NCBI GenBank assembly: GCA_963739045.1
Contig: CAVTYY010000011.1
Span: 1 to 64,000 of the forward strand
Source: Halobacillus_B sp963739045
GTDB lineage: Bacteria > Bacillota > Bacilli > Bacillales > Halobacillaceae
DNA: 64,000 nucleotides
Direction of reading: 5' to 3'
Shown: piece after piece, positions 7,711-16,678 of the stretch
Layout of the letters: each line of letters opens with the position of its first letter
Numbering within the stretch: the stretch's first letter is position 1
The notes under the pieces: generated by a model
What the model saw: the letters and a program-made list of their open reading frames with translations, nothing else
What the model was told of the DNA's origin: nothing
The model's database searches: none
Translations under genes and position numbers: made by a program

Positions 7711-9240
7711 TTAAACAGGGTTTACTCCGTGTTTTCTTTCAGTAAACTGGACATCTTTGCTTTCATAAGCTTCAAACCGTCGGGACAGCTCACTACGCAG
7801 ACGGTCGGGCTGAACGATGTCATCAATAACCATCTCAGACGCAAGACGGTAAATATCAATATTTTCTTTGTATTCTTCATGTTTAGCTTTAATAAAATCG
7901 GCACGATCCTCTTCTGGAAGAGCAGCAATTTTATTAGCATAAACCGCGTTAACAGCCGCTTCCGGTCCCATCACTGCAATTTGCGCAGAAGGAAGCGCTA
8001 AACAAGCATCTGGTTCAAACGCAGGGCCTGCCATAGCGTAAAGTCCCGCTCCATAAGCTTTTCTAACGATCACCGATATTTTTGGTACCGTAGCTTCACT
8101 CATAGCAGAAAGCATTTTAGCTCCGTGACGAATGATGCCCGCTCTTTCTACTTTCGTTCCAATCATAAAACCGGGGATGTCAGCAAGGAACAACAGCGGT
8201 ATATTGAACGCATCGCAGAGCTGCATAAATTTAGCTGCTTTGTCTGCCGAATCAGGAAAAAGAACTCCGCCTTTTGCTCGCGGCTGGTTCGCAATGATCC
8301 CCACAGACCTTCCGTCTAATCTTGCTAAGCCCGTAATCAGTTCCGGCGCAAATTTCTTTTTAATTTCACAGAATGTGCCGCTGTCTATCAGTCTATCTAT
8401 CAATTGGTACATGTCAAAAGGAGCATTCTGATTTTCAGGAATAAGCTCTTCTATCGTTTTATCAAATTCACTAGGATCGATGGATTCCTGTCTTTTAGGC
8501 ATATGTTTGAAATTTTGAGGGAAATAGCTTAAATAGTTTCTCGCAAACGAAATGGCCTCTTTCTCATCTTTCACCAATACGTCGCCGCATCCTGAGACCG
8601 AACAGTGCATATTGGCGCCGCCCATTTCTTCTAAGGACACCTTCTCGCCGATAACTTTCTCTGCCATGCGCGGGGAACCTAAATACATGGAAGCATTTCC
8701 ATCAACCATGACCACAATGTCACAAAATGCAGGTATGTAAGCACCACCAGCCGCTGACGGGCCAAATAGCAGGCAAATCTGCGGCACCCGTCCAGATAAT
8801 TTTATTTGATTATGAAAAATTCGGCCTGCCCCGCGTCGATTTGGAAACATTTCTACTTGATCCGTGATCCGTGCACCCGCAGAGTCTACCAAATAAAGCA
8901 TCGGTAATTGCAGCTTCATAGCGGTTTCCTGAATGCGGATAATTTTTTCTACCGTCCGTGCCCCCCAGGAACCAGCCTTAACAGTGGAATCATTCGCCAT
9001 TACACATACTTGTTCTCCGTTTATTTTCCCAATGCCGGTTACGACTCCATCCGCGGGAAGACTTTCATCCTGGCAATTCGCAAAGAAAGCGTCCTCGATT
9101 TGAATGTCTTCATCAAATAATAATTCTAAGCGTTCTCTTACAAACATCTTTCCCTTTTCCGCATTTTTTCCATGATACTTTTCAGCTCCGCCGGAGGCGA
9201 TCTTTTGACTTTTTTCTTCTAATGTTTCATTTACTCCCAT
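7711..9240 (-). CDS. yngE: Methylcrotonyl-CoA carboxylase carboxyltransferase subunit (YngE)
   Basis: Carboxyltransferase (beta) subunit that moves carboxybiotin CO2 onto an acyl-CoA, most likely 3-methylcrotonyl-CoA, in leucine breakdown. The 509-residue product has the two crotonase-like halves of the family, with the oxyanion-hole glycines in FGPSAAGGAYIPAFCD (N half) and the C-half motif VRKAYGAGLYAMAGPAFEPD. It is the last gene of a seven-gene operon with separate biotin carboxylase (yngH) and biotin carrier (yngHB), so the holoenzyme is a three-polypeptide carboxylase. Neighbouring HMG-CoA lyase and enoyl-CoA hydratase favour methylcrotonyl-CoA over propionyl-CoA. Confidence 0.88.
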   Translation of the reverse strand: MGVNETLEEKSQKIASGGAEKYHGKNAEKGKMFVRERLELLFDEDIQIEDAFFANCQDESLPADGVVTGIGKINGEQVCVMANDSTVKAGSWGARTVEKIIRIQETAMKLQLPMLYLVDSAGARITDQVEMFPNRRGAGRIFHNQIKLSGRVPQICLLFGPSAAGGAYIPAFCDIVVMVDGNASMYLGSPRMAEKVIGEKVSLEEMGGANMHCSVSGCGDVLVKDEKEAISFARNYLSYFPQNFKHMPKRQESIDPSEFDKTIEELIPENQNAPFDMYQLIDRLIDSGTFCEIKKKFAPELITGLARLDGRSVGIIANQPRAKGGVLFPDSADKAAKFMQLCDAFNIPLLFLADIPGFMIGTKVERAGIIRHGAKMLSAMSEATVPKISVIVRKAYGAGLYAMAGPAFEPDACLALPSAQIAVMGPEAAVNAVYANKIAALPEEDRADFIKAKHEEYKENIDIYRLASEMVIDDIVQPDRLRSELSRRFEAYESKDVQFTERKHGVNPV

Positions 9241-9253
9241 GGTTTCCCCTCCT

Positions 9254-10036
9254 CTATTTTCCTTTATATACAGGTTTCCGCTTCTCTTTAAAGGCTTCTA
9301 ATCCTTCCAACCGATCTTCGGTGGGAATGGTTTGCTGATAGCAGAGTCTTTCAATCTCAAGGCCGGAAGAAAGTGAAGTATTGAATCCTTCCTGAATAGC
9401 TTTTTTAGCTTGTCTCAGTGCAATCGGAGCGTTTTGGGCAATGAGTTTGCAAAGTTCTTCAGCTGATGCCATCAAATCGGTTAATGGAGCGATTTCTTCT
9501 ACAAGACCGATCTCCCGCGCTTTATCCGCTGTGATTGGTTTTGCCGTAAAGATCATTTTCTTAGCTTGTCCCAATCCTACAAGTCTGGTCAGCCGCTGAG
9601 TACCGCCGGCGCCAGGGATGATTGCTAATGAGGTTTCGGTAAGGCCGACTTTCGTGTCGCTGTTCATCACCCGGATATCACAAGCAAGCGCTAGCTCCAG
9701 TCCTCCTCCAAAAGCCACACCGTTGATCACAGCAATCGTAGGTACGGGAAGTTCTTCCACTAAACGGATAGTCTCACCAATTTTCTCCACGGTTTCCACA
9801 ACTTGCTCATTGGTCATTCCTTTTCTTTCTTTTAAATCAGCCCCTGCACAAAAGGCTTTCTCTCCGCTTCCTGTAATCATTACTGCTCTTAATTGAGGTT
9901 GTTTCTTTAATTGCTGTAAAGATTCAGTTAAGGCATCGAGCAAAGCAGATGAAAGAGCGTTCGCGGCTTCTTTACGATTCAGTGTCAGCAATACGACGTG
10001 TTCCTCCATTACCTCCACTGTAACAAGTTCATTCAC
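9254..10036 (-). CDS. yngF: Enoyl-CoA hydratase, probable methylglutaconyl-CoA hydratase (YngF)
   Basis: Crotonase-fold hydratase of 260 residues, predicted to add water to 3-methylglutaconyl-CoA to give HMG-CoA. Visible motifs are the oxyanion-hole segment AFCAGADLKERKGM and the family signature NGVAFGGGLELALACD. Catalytic glutamates are expected in the GGLELAL and TSLAIIPGAGGTQRL segments. The gene overlaps yngG by 4 bp and is followed 13 bp later by yngE, indicating translational coupling. Substrate is assigned from operon context; the fold alone would fit several enoyl-CoA hydratases. Confidence 0.85.
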   Translation of the reverse strand: MNELVTVEVMEEHVVLLTLNRKEAANALSSALLDALTESLQQLKKQPQLRAVMITGSGEKAFCAGADLKERKGMTNEQVVETVEKIGETIRLVEELPVPTIAVINGVAFGGGLELALACDIRVMNSDTKVGLTETSLAIIPGAGGTQRLTRLVGLGQAKKMIFTAKPITADKAREIGLVEEIAPLTDLMASAEELCKLIAQNAPIALRQAKKAIQEGFNTSLSSGLEIERLCYQQTIPTEDRLEGLEAFKEKRKPVYKGK

Positions 10037-10959
10037 TGTTCCCCCTCCTCCTCCTGCTGCTGCTTATTCCAGATTTGCATTTGATGGCTCGGAAGCGGAC
10101 TTCTCAATTTGGATTGAATGAATTGAGCCGCTTTTTGAAGTTTCGTTTCGTCAATCCCTGTACGAATGTCCATCTGGTGAAGCATATGGACAAGATCATC
10201 GGTCGCCACGTTCCCAGACGCCCCTTTAGCGTAAGGACAGCCTCCAAGGCCACCGAGTGCACCGTCAAAAGTAACGATCCCGTGTTCAAGGGAAACAAGC
10301 GTATTGGCAAGCGCCATGCCCCGTGTATTATGAAAATGCATCGCCAGCTGCCCAAGAGTAAAATGCTTCTCAAGCTCCGTAAGTACGCGATCCACTTGTA
10401 ACGGATTAGCTGCTCCAATGGTATCGCCGAGAGACAGCTCCTCAATGCCTAAATCAAATAAACGTTTACTCACTTCAATTACTTGTTCTACTGGGATATC
10501 CCCTTCATAGGGACAGCCAAATACAGTCGATACATACCCTCGCACGGTCTTGCCAGCGAGCCTTGCTTCATCAATAACCTCTTTTAAAACGGGATACGTT
10601 TCATTCAGGGACTTGTTAATGTTTTTCTTATTGTGGGTTTCACTCGCAGACATAAACACTGATATTTCATCAACATCCGTTTCAAGCGCCCCCTCCAGTC
10701 CTTTCATATTCGGTACCAGAGCCGCATAGGTCACTGAAGGGTCTCGTTTAATCCCGGCCGCTACTTGTCTTGCATCTTTAAGCTGGGGAATCCATTTAGG
10801 ATGCACAAACGAACTGATCTCGATATAGGAATACCCAGCTTCAGTCAGCTGATTAATCCAATCAATTTTATCCTCTGCCGGTACCTCGGATGGCTGATTC
10901 TGCAATCCATCCCTAGGACCGACTTCTTTAATGATTACTTCTTTCGGTACGGTCAGCAT
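10033..10959 (-). CDS. yngG: Hydroxymethylglutaryl-CoA lyase (YngG)
   Basis: Cleaves HMG-CoA to acetyl-CoA and acetoacetate, ending leucine catabolism. The 308-residue TIM-barrel protein starts with the DRE-TIM segment IIKEVGPRDGLQNQ. It has the metal-binding HFHNTRG and the lyase signature GALGGLGGCPYAKGASGN, which contains the catalytic cysteine. The ribosome site GAGGAG is well placed before the ATG at 10959. The gene ends in a glutamine/glutamate-rich tail and overlaps yngF by 4 bp. Confidence 0.93.
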   Translation of the reverse strand: MLTVPKEVIIKEVGPRDGLQNQPSEVPAEDKIDWINQLTEAGYSYIEISSFVHPKWIPQLKDARQVAAGIKRDPSVTYAALVPNMKGLEGALETDVDEISVFMSASETHNKKNINKSLNETYPVLKEVIDEARLAGKTVRGYVSTVFGCPYEGDIPVEQVIEVSKRLFDLGIEELSLGDTIGAANPLQVDRVLTELEKHFTLGQLAMHFHNTRGMALANTLVSLEHGIVTFDGALGGLGGCPYAKGASGNVATDDLVHMLHQMDIRTGIDETKLQKAAQFIQSKLRSPLPSHQMQIWNKQQQEEEGEQ

Positions 10960-10974
10960 AACCTACGCTCCTCA

Positions 10975-11187
10975 TTATTCGATAATAGCAATAACGTCTC
11001 CTTCGTTCACAAAGTCTCCTTCGCTTACCTTGACTTCTTTGACCGTTCCTGCCGCTTCTGAAGGAATAGGAATCTCCATTTTCATCGATTCAAGAATGGC
11101 GATATCCTGTCCTTCTGTAACGTCTTCCCCTTCTTTTGCTACCAATTTCCATACACTTCCTGCCATAGATGCTTTTACTTCACTCAT
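10975..11187 (-). CDS. yngHB: Biotin carboxyl carrier protein (YngHB)
   Basis: A 70-residue free-standing biotinyl domain. The biotin attachment lysine lies in ILESMKMEIPI, the canonical MKM motif, and the protein is one barrel-sandwich hybrid domain with nothing else. It shuttles carboxybiotin between the carboxylase YngH and the transferase YngE, which flank it in the operon. It has the size of B. subtilis YngHB and is shorter than the AccB carrier of fatty-acid synthesis. Confidence 0.92.
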   Translation of the reverse strand: MSEVKASMAGSVWKLVAKEGEDVTEGQDIAILESMKMEIPIPSEAAGTVKEVKVSEGDFVNEGDVIAIIE

Positions 11188-11199
11188 TGTTCTTCCTCC

Positions 11200-12555
11200 T
11201 TATTGGTTGGTTAATGTTGGTAAATAATAATCTTCAATAAAAGTCGTTTTCGTGTCACCTTCGTGGTACTTTTCATGGGTAATGATCCGCTTCAGCATCG
11301 TCAAGTTGCACTTAATTCCTTCAATTTCATATTGATGAAGAGCTTTCGTCATCTTATCGATTGCTTCGGACCTTGATTCTGCTTTAACGATTAACTTAGC
11401 AATCATCGGATCATAGAACGGAGTCACCTGGGAATCGCTTTCCACTGCTAACTCATGGCGGACTCCATCTCCCTCCGGCAATATTAATTTGGTCAATTTT
11501 CCTGGGGATGGAAGGAACGTGTTGGAATCTTCAGCGTACACTCTTACTTCGATCGCATGTCCATGAATCGATAAGTCCTCTTGTTTCAGCTCGAGTTTGT
11601 CCCCATAGGAAACTTTCAGCTGCTGTTCCACAAGGTCAACGCCCGTGATTTCTTCTGTAACAGGATGTTCCACTTGTAATCTAGTATTCATCTCGAGGAA
11701 GAAATAGTTTTGCTCCTCATCGACAAGGAACTCAATCGTCCCTGCATTTGTATACCCCAGTTCTTTGACGGCTTTCAAAGCACTTTCTCCCATATTAGCG
11801 CGCGTTTCCTCTGATATGAATGGTGAAGGAGCCTCTTCAACGACCTTTTGGTGCCTGCGCTGAATAGAGCATTCACGCTCAAATAAGTAAACAGCATTTC
11901 CGAAATGATCGGCAAGTACTTGAATTTCTATATGACGAGGTTGAACGATTTGTTTTTCAATAAACATCTTCCCGTCCCCGAAAAACGTTTCGGCACGCTT
12001 AGAGTTTCCTTCAAAAGCCTTCTCAAGCTCCGCTTCCTCTTTCACCGCCTGCATGCCGATTCCGCCTCCACCAGCGGCAGCCTTCAGCATTACGGGGTAG
12101 CCGAATTCACGCGCGATTTCTTTTGCTTCCTCAGCACTTGCGACAGCCTTGTTCGTCCCGGGTACAATCGGAACCCCAGCTGCTTTCATCGTATTTCTAG
12201 CTTCAATTTTGTCCCCCATCTTCGCTATGACTTCTGCTGAAGGACCAATGAATACGATTCCTGCTTCTTCCACTTTACGGGCAAAGTCTGCATTTTCGCT
12301 TAACAGCCCATACCCGGGATGGATAGCTTCTGCCCCGGAGTCTTTCGCTGCTTTTAAAATTTTATCAATATTTAAATAGGATTCATTCACTCGTGGTTTC
12401 CCAATTAAGTAACTTTCATCCGCTTCCTTGACATATGGAGCATATTGATCGGCTTCCGAATAAACGGCGACAGTTTCAATATTCATTCGTTTGCACGTCC
12501 GGATCACACGAGAGGCAATCTCCCCCCGGTTCGCAATGAGTACTTTTTTAAACAT
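11200..12555 (-). CDS. yngH: Biotin carboxylase subunit of methylcrotonyl-CoA carboxylase (YngH)
   Basis: ATP-dependent carboxylation of the biotin carried by YngHB. At 451 residues it is AccC-sized: N-terminal MFKKVLIANRGEIASRVIRT, the glycine-rich ATP-grasp loop KAAAGGGGIGMQ, the metal-binding EMNTRLQVEHPVTE and a C-terminal domain with LPEGDGVRHE. As the operon contains its own carrier and transferase, it serves acyl-CoA catabolism rather than being the housekeeping AccC. Confidence 0.9.
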   Translation of the reverse strand: MFKKVLIANRGEIASRVIRTCKRMNIETVAVYSEADQYAPYVKEADESYLIGKPRVNESYLNIDKILKAAKDSGAEAIHPGYGLLSENADFARKVEEAGIVFIGPSAEVIAKMGDKIEARNTMKAAGVPIVPGTNKAVASAEEAKEIAREFGYPVMLKAAAGGGGIGMQAVKEEAELEKAFEGNSKRAETFFGDGKMFIEKQIVQPRHIEIQVLADHFGNAVYLFERECSIQRRHQKVVEEAPSPFISEETRANMGESALKAVKELGYTNAGTIEFLVDEEQNYFFLEMNTRLQVEHPVTEEITGVDLVEQQLKVSYGDKLELKQEDLSIHGHAIEVRVYAEDSNTFLPSPGKLTKLILPEGDGVRHELAVESDSQVTPFYDPMIAKLIVKAESRSEAIDKMTKALHQYEIEGIKCNLTMLKRIITHEKYHEGDTKTTFIEDYYLPTLTNQ

Positions 12556-12575
12556 GCGTTGTTGACCCCTTTCTA

Positions 12576-14216
12576 TTAAGCTTTCAAATCTATCATTTCT
12601 AGAGCGTCTTCCCGAAGCTTGAATTTTTGAATTTTACCGCTGGCGGTCATTGGATACTCCTCCGTAAAGGAGATATAACGAGGTATTTTATGTTTCGATA
12701 TCTTTCCTTCACAGAAAGAACGGATATTCCGTTCTGTTAAACTTTTTCCTTCTTTAGGGATAATCCATGCCATGATCTCTTCGCCATATTTCTGGTCGGG
12801 GACCCCGATCACTTGAACATCCAGGACATCGGGGTGCTGATAGAGAAATTCTTCAATTTCGCGTGGATATACATTTTCTCCGCCGCGAATAATCATATCT
12901 TTCATTCGGCCGGTAATTTCCACATAACCGTTCTCATCCATCACCGCAATATCTCCGGTATGCAGCCACCCTTCGCGATCAATAGCTGATTCTGTCGCTT
13001 CCTCATTTTTATAGTAGCCTTTCATCACTAAGTACCCTCTTGTGCACAGTTCCCCAGGCATTCCTGGTTCTGCTTCTTCTCCGGTAGCCGGCTCAATAAT
13101 TTTCACTTCTACATTCGGATGAGGCTTGCCTACGCTCGAAACGCGCAGATCGATGGGATCGTCTGCTTTGGTCTGCGTAATCACAGGTGATGATTCCGTC
13201 TGCCCATAGGCAATCGTAATTTCTGTCGCGCCCATTTGATCAATTACGCCTTTCATTACTTCCATTGGACACGTAGATCCGGCCATAATTCCAGTTCGAA
13301 GAGTCGTTGGTTTAAGATTTTCAAACGAAGCATCATTCAACTCAGCAATAAACATCGTTGGCACTCCGTGAAGTCCCGTACAAGCTTCATCTCGAACGGC
13401 TTCCAATACTTTCTTCGGATGAAACTGCTCTAAGATAACCATCGTCGACGCCTTGGAAACTGCCGCCATCGTTCCAAGCACACAGCCGAAGCAATGAAAG
13501 AACGGGACAGGGATACATAAACGGTCGTCCGGAGTCAGCCGCATACAATCAGCTACCTGGTTTCCGTTATTGACGATATTATTATGGCTGAGCATAACCC
13601 CTTTAGGAAAGCCTGTGGTTCCAGATGTATACTGCATATTAATTACATCTTCGCAGTGTAAAGACTGCTTGCGATTTTCCAGCTGATCGTCATTCACCGA
13701 CCGTTTCATGTCCAGAAGGTCCTGCCACGTGAAGCAGCCATCGTACTCTTTTTCACTGAGCACAATAATATTCTTCAATCTGGGGAGCCGCTCGCTATCA
13801 AGATCTCCTTTCAAAGAAGTATCCAGTTCAGGACAGATCTCTTTTAAAATATCGATATAAGAGGTTCCTCTGAATTCTTCTGCCAAAATAAGCGTAGTGG
13901 CATCAGATTGTTTAAGTAAGTATTCAAGCTCCTGAGCCCGATAATTCGTGTTCACCGTCACTAATACGGCACCGGCTTTTGCTGTAGCAAACTGAGAAAC
14001 CAGCCATTCAGGTTTGTTATCTGACCAGATGGCTACATGCTCTCCCTTTTCAATCCCTAATGACATAAAGCCACGAGCAGCTTCATTCGTCATTTCATTA
14101 AATTCACGGTATGTTTTTCTCAGCTTTTTCTCTGGATAAACCATAGCTTCATAGTCTGGATAATTTCTTGCTTGTTCCTCAAGCAGCTGACCCACTGTTT
14201 TTTCTAAAAGCGCCAT
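12576..14216 (-). CDS. yngI: Acyl-CoA synthetase, AMP-forming (YngI)
   Basis: Ligase of about 546 residues activating a fatty or branched-chain acid. Motifs: P-loop YTSGTTGFPKGVMLSH, GRMKDMIIRGGENVYP and the C-terminal TASGKIQKFKLRE with the catalytic lysine. The start at 14216 (MALLEKTV) is chosen because AAGGAGG lies in front of it; a longer frame reaching 14318 would overlap yngJ and lacks a ribosome site. In the pathway it could activate isovalerate or other acids before YngJ acts. Confidence 0.87.
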   Translation of the reverse strand: MALLEKTVGQLLEEQARNYPDYEAMVYPEKKLRKTYREFNEMTNEAARGFMSLGIEKGEHVAIWSDNKPEWLVSQFATAKAGAVLVTVNTNYRAQELEYLLKQSDATTLILAEEFRGTSYIDILKEICPELDTSLKGDLDSERLPRLKNIIVLSEKEYDGCFTWQDLLDMKRSVNDDQLENRKQSLHCEDVINMQYTSGTTGFPKGVMLSHNNIVNNGNQVADCMRLTPDDRLCIPVPFFHCFGCVLGTMAAVSKASTMVILEQFHPKKVLEAVRDEACTGLHGVPTMFIAELNDASFENLKPTTLRTGIMAGSTCPMEVMKGVIDQMGATEITIAYGQTESSPVITQTKADDPIDLRVSSVGKPHPNVEVKIIEPATGEEAEPGMPGELCTRGYLVMKGYYKNEEATESAIDREGWLHTGDIAVMDENGYVEITGRMKDMIIRGGENVYPREIEEFLYQHPDVLDVQVIGVPDQKYGEEIMAWIIPKEGKSLTERNIRSFCEGKISKHKIPRYISFTEEYPMTASGKIQKFKLREDALEMIDLKA

Positions 14217-14238
14217 GAAAGTTCCTCCTTGATCTTTA

Positions 14239-15381
14239 TTAGCATCCAAGCTGACGTGCGATAACCATCCGCTGAATTTCCGATGTCCCTTCCCCAATCT
14301 CCAGCAGTTTGGCATCACGCAGGAAACGTTCGACTTCGTATTCCCTCATATATCCGTATCCGCCATGAATTTGAATCGCTTGATTTGAGGAACGGAAAGC
14401 GGTTTCAGAAGCGAACAGCTTCGCATACGCCGATTCCTTAGTGAACGATTTCCCTTGATCCTTCAACCAAGCAGATTTAAGCACCATATTACGTGCAAGC
14501 TCTACTTCCATAGCCATATCGGCCAGCTTAAATTGAATGGCCTGAAATTTGGATATGGGCTGACCAAATTGTTTTCTTTCTTTTGCGTAAGCAAGAGCTT
14601 TATCTAATGAAGCCTGTGCGATTCCTACAGCTAACGCGGCAATTGAAATTCTTCCACCATCCAGCGTATGAAGGAATTGCTTAAATCCCTTTGATGGATC
14701 TCCTAAAATATTTTCTTTCGGAACTCTAACATCCTCCAAAATAATTTCAGAAGTATTCGAGCCGCGTACCCCCATCTTGTCATAAGGACTGGAAATCTTC
14801 ATTCCTGGCGTGTCTTTAGGAATAATAAAAGCAGATATAATATTCTTCCCATCATCTCTTTTGCCTGAAACTGCGGTAACGGTGATGGAACGGGCATACT
14901 CAGCATTAGTGATCCAGCACTTCTCTCCATTGATGACGTATTGATCGCCTTCAAGGACCGCACGCGTCTTCGTTCCTCCAGCATCAGAACCTGCGTTTGG
15001 TTCAGTCAGGCCGAAAGAGGCTAGTGCTTCCCCCTTCGCTAAAGGCACGAGGAATTCCTGCTTTTGCTCTTCGGTACCAAAGTAATAGATAGGACTTGCT
15101 CCCAGTGAAACAGCCGCTGCATAACTTAATCCTGTCGACCCGCAGACACGTCCGATTTCCTCTACGGCTAAAGCGTACGTCACGGTATCCCCGCCGGCTC
15201 CGCCATACTCTTCCGGAAAAGGAATGCCGAGCAAACCAAGTTTCCCCATTTCCTTAAAGATGTCTTCCGGAAACTCAGCCTTCTTATCAATATCCACCGC
15301 ACGAGGCTGAATGACGTCCTCTGCAAAATCCCTCACCATTTTCCTGGTCATTTCCTGCTCTTTCGTTAATTCAAAATTCAT
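14239..15381 (-). CDS. yngJ: Acyl-CoA dehydrogenase (YngJ)
   Basis: FAD flavoenzyme of 380 residues, first gene of the operon; expected to oxidise isovaleryl-CoA (or another short acyl-CoA) to the 2-enoyl-CoA with electrons passed to ETF. Signatures: FGLTEPNAGSDAGG and the C-terminal EIGEGTSEIQRMVIARQ. The glutamate of GEGTSEIQR is at the position used as catalytic base by short/medium-chain enzymes; classic isovaleryl-CoA dehydrogenases carry a non-acidic residue there and use another glutamate, so substrate choice from sequence alone is uncertain. Ribosome site AGGAGGAG is strong. Confidence 0.87.
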   Translation of the reverse strand: MNFELTKEQEMTRKMVRDFAEDVIQPRAVDIDKKAEFPEDIFKEMGKLGLLGIPFPEEYGGAGGDTVTYALAVEEIGRVCGSTGLSYAAAVSLGASPIYYFGTEEQKQEFLVPLAKGEALASFGLTEPNAGSDAGGTKTRAVLEGDQYVINGEKCWITNAEYARSITVTAVSGKRDDGKNIISAFIIPKDTPGMKISSPYDKMGVRGSNTSEIILEDVRVPKENILGDPSKGFKQFLHTLDGGRISIAALAVGIAQASLDKALAYAKERKQFGQPISKFQAIQFKLADMAMEVELARNMVLKSAWLKDQGKSFTKESAYAKLFASETAFRSSNQAIQIHGGYGYMREYEVERFLRDAKLLEIGEGTSEIQRMVIARQLGC

Positions 15382-15405
15382 ACGTCTCCTCCTTTAATCT
15401 CTAAG

Positions 15406-15423
15406 ACCGACTGGTTGGTCGGT
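15406..15423. promoter_or_regulatory. Operator palindrome upstream of yngJ (TetR-type)
   Basis: ACCGAC-TGGTTG-GTCGGT, an inverted repeat with a 6-bp centre, lies 25 bp upstream of the yngJ start and just after the tetR gene. Palindromes of this size are typical of TetR-family operators; binding by the adjacent regulator is inference. Confidence 0.6.
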
Positions 15424-15441
15424 GTACGGCAAAAAAATAAA

Positions 15442-15457
15442 ATGAAAGCGTTTACTT
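15442..15457. promoter_or_regulatory. Candidate CcpA (cre) site
   Basis: ATGAAAGCGTTTACTT matches the cre consensus TGNAANCGNNNNCA at all but the last position. It overlaps the tetR stop codon and precedes the yngJ operon, so glucose repression of leucine/acyl-CoA catabolism is plausible. Confidence 0.5.
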
Positions 15458-16084
15458 GTTTTCGTAAAAAAAAGGAACTTGCAGCATCTGACGAAAGTAA
15501 TCTTCTTCCATTTGCACCGGTAACAGCGAATGCAGAACTAAGTCAACAAATACTTCGGCAATTTCATTGATGGAATAAGTGCCCGAGCGTTTATACCACT
15601 TATAAATCCAATTAACCATCCCGAGAATCGCCATCCCTGTGATTTCTGTAGGCAGTTCTTTGCGAAAATAACCTGCCTCCTGGCCCTCGTTAATGACAGC
15701 AAAGATCAACTGCTTAAACTCATCACGCTTCCGCTTGATCAGCACTTCATATTCAGGTTTTAAATAATTACTCTCCTGATAAAAAACAGCAATATGGGGT
15801 TTATACAGATCAAATACCTGCACAAACGCCTGGATAATCGCCTGGATTTTATTAACAGGTGAAGTATGCACTCTGTCGGCCGACTTTGCTTCCTTCAATA
15901 CGTATGTAATAAACGTGTCGTGAATGACAAATAGAAGCTCATCCTTCGAGTGAAAATGATGGTAAAAGCCGCCTTTCGAGGTATTCGAAGCCGCCACAAT
16001 CTGATTGACCGTCACCCCGTGAAACCCATATTCATCGAATAATTCAAGGGACGTCCGAATTATTGTATTCTTTAACTCTGCCAT
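15452..16084 (-). CDS. TetR-family transcriptional regulator of the yng operon
   Basis: A 210-residue TetR-type repressor: N-terminal helix-turn-helix (about residues 8-52, with GFHGVTVNQIVAASNTSKGGFYHHF) and an all-helical ligand-binding C-terminal domain. It is encoded immediately upstream of yngJ in the same direction, with the operator palindrome between them, so it most likely controls its own transcript and the acyl-CoA catabolic operon, with an acyl-CoA as a plausible ligand. Resembles FadR/LiuR-like regulators in arrangement; I cannot assign an exact ortholog. Confidence 0.82.
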   Translation of the reverse strand: MAELKNTIIRTSLELFDEYGFHGVTVNQIVAASNTSKGGFYHHFHSKDELLFVIHDTFITYVLKEAKSADRVHTSPVNKIQAIIQAFVQVFDLYKPHIAVFYQESNYLKPEYEVLIKRKRDEFKQLIFAVINEGQEAGYFRKELPTEITGMAILGMVNWIYKWYKRSGTYSINEIAEVFVDLVLHSLLPVQMEEDYFRQMLQVPFFYENK

Positions 16085-16205
16085 ACATCATCCCCTATCT
16101 GCTGAATACTTGTTCATTTTATCACAGTTTTCAGAAAAAACAAACAGAATAATCAAATGGAAAACTCGTCCCCTATAAGGAAGAGTGGCCAATTATTCTA
16201 TTTAT

Positions 16206-16536
16206 TTATAAAGGATCCTGAAAAAGTTTTCTTTGTTTCATATAGTCCACAGCTTTGGTTTTGTTCTTTTGACTGGCGATATGTTCTGATTCGTGATGTT
16301 CTCTGAAAAAGCGGATAAATTGATCCCTGGGGAGTTGGCCATTAGAAATTGCTTGCTTTACCGAACAGAAAGGCCCAGCCGTAATGCGTACAATTGGAAA
16401 ACTTGCACTCTTTGGATAATTCATTGATGTCTTCAAACCCCATTTGCAGATCATTTCCACGATCTATTCTGTACATCGCGTTCCTGCTACGCTTCATTCC
16501 ACGTCTTCCTTTCCTTAAAATGAACTTCATTTCCAT
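16206..16536 (-). pseudogene. RsgA-like ribosome-associated GTPase, C-terminal remnant
   Basis: Two overlapping minus-strand frames rebuild the zinc-binding tail of an RsgA/YjeQ-family GTPase. One (16342-16536) ends GFEDINELSKECKFSNCTHYG. The other (16206-16460) continues GPFCSVKQAISNGQLPRDQF. Joined, they match the family pattern C-x-F-x-x-C-x-H-x(4-5)-G-C-x-V-K-x-A-I-x-x-G. A single-base frameshift falls right after the CTHY motif, and the GTPase domain and N-terminal OB fold are missing. This is a decayed gene or paralog fragment; a functional rsgA is expected elsewhere. No other gene is supportable in 16085-16678. Confidence 0.62.
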
Positions 16537-16624
16537 TAAGTTTACTCTCTATTCATGTATTCACTATCAATGGCCTTTATCTCTGCTGTTCCTATCTGCT
16601 TTAGCAGGAAGACAAAGAAACGAT

Positions 16625-16662
16625 AAAAAAGCAGCCTTAGGCCACCATGGGCTTAAGGCTGC
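16625..16662 (-). terminator. Terminator of parE-parC
   Basis: GCAGCCTTA (16631-16639) pairs with TAAGGCTGC (16654-16662); the stem can extend through GCC/GGC. Six T follow on the minus strand. Confidence 0.8.
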
Positions 16663-16678
16663 TGTTCATTCTTAGTCT

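Noticed and set aside
7729..8431. Several open frames on the plus strand inside yngE
   Set aside because: They are antisense shadows of a clearly conserved carboxyltransferase gene and have no ribosome sites.
12576..14318. Longer version of yngI starting at 14318
   Set aside because: It would overlap yngJ by 80 bases and lacks a ribosome site; MALLEKTV at 14216 has a strong one and fits the family start.
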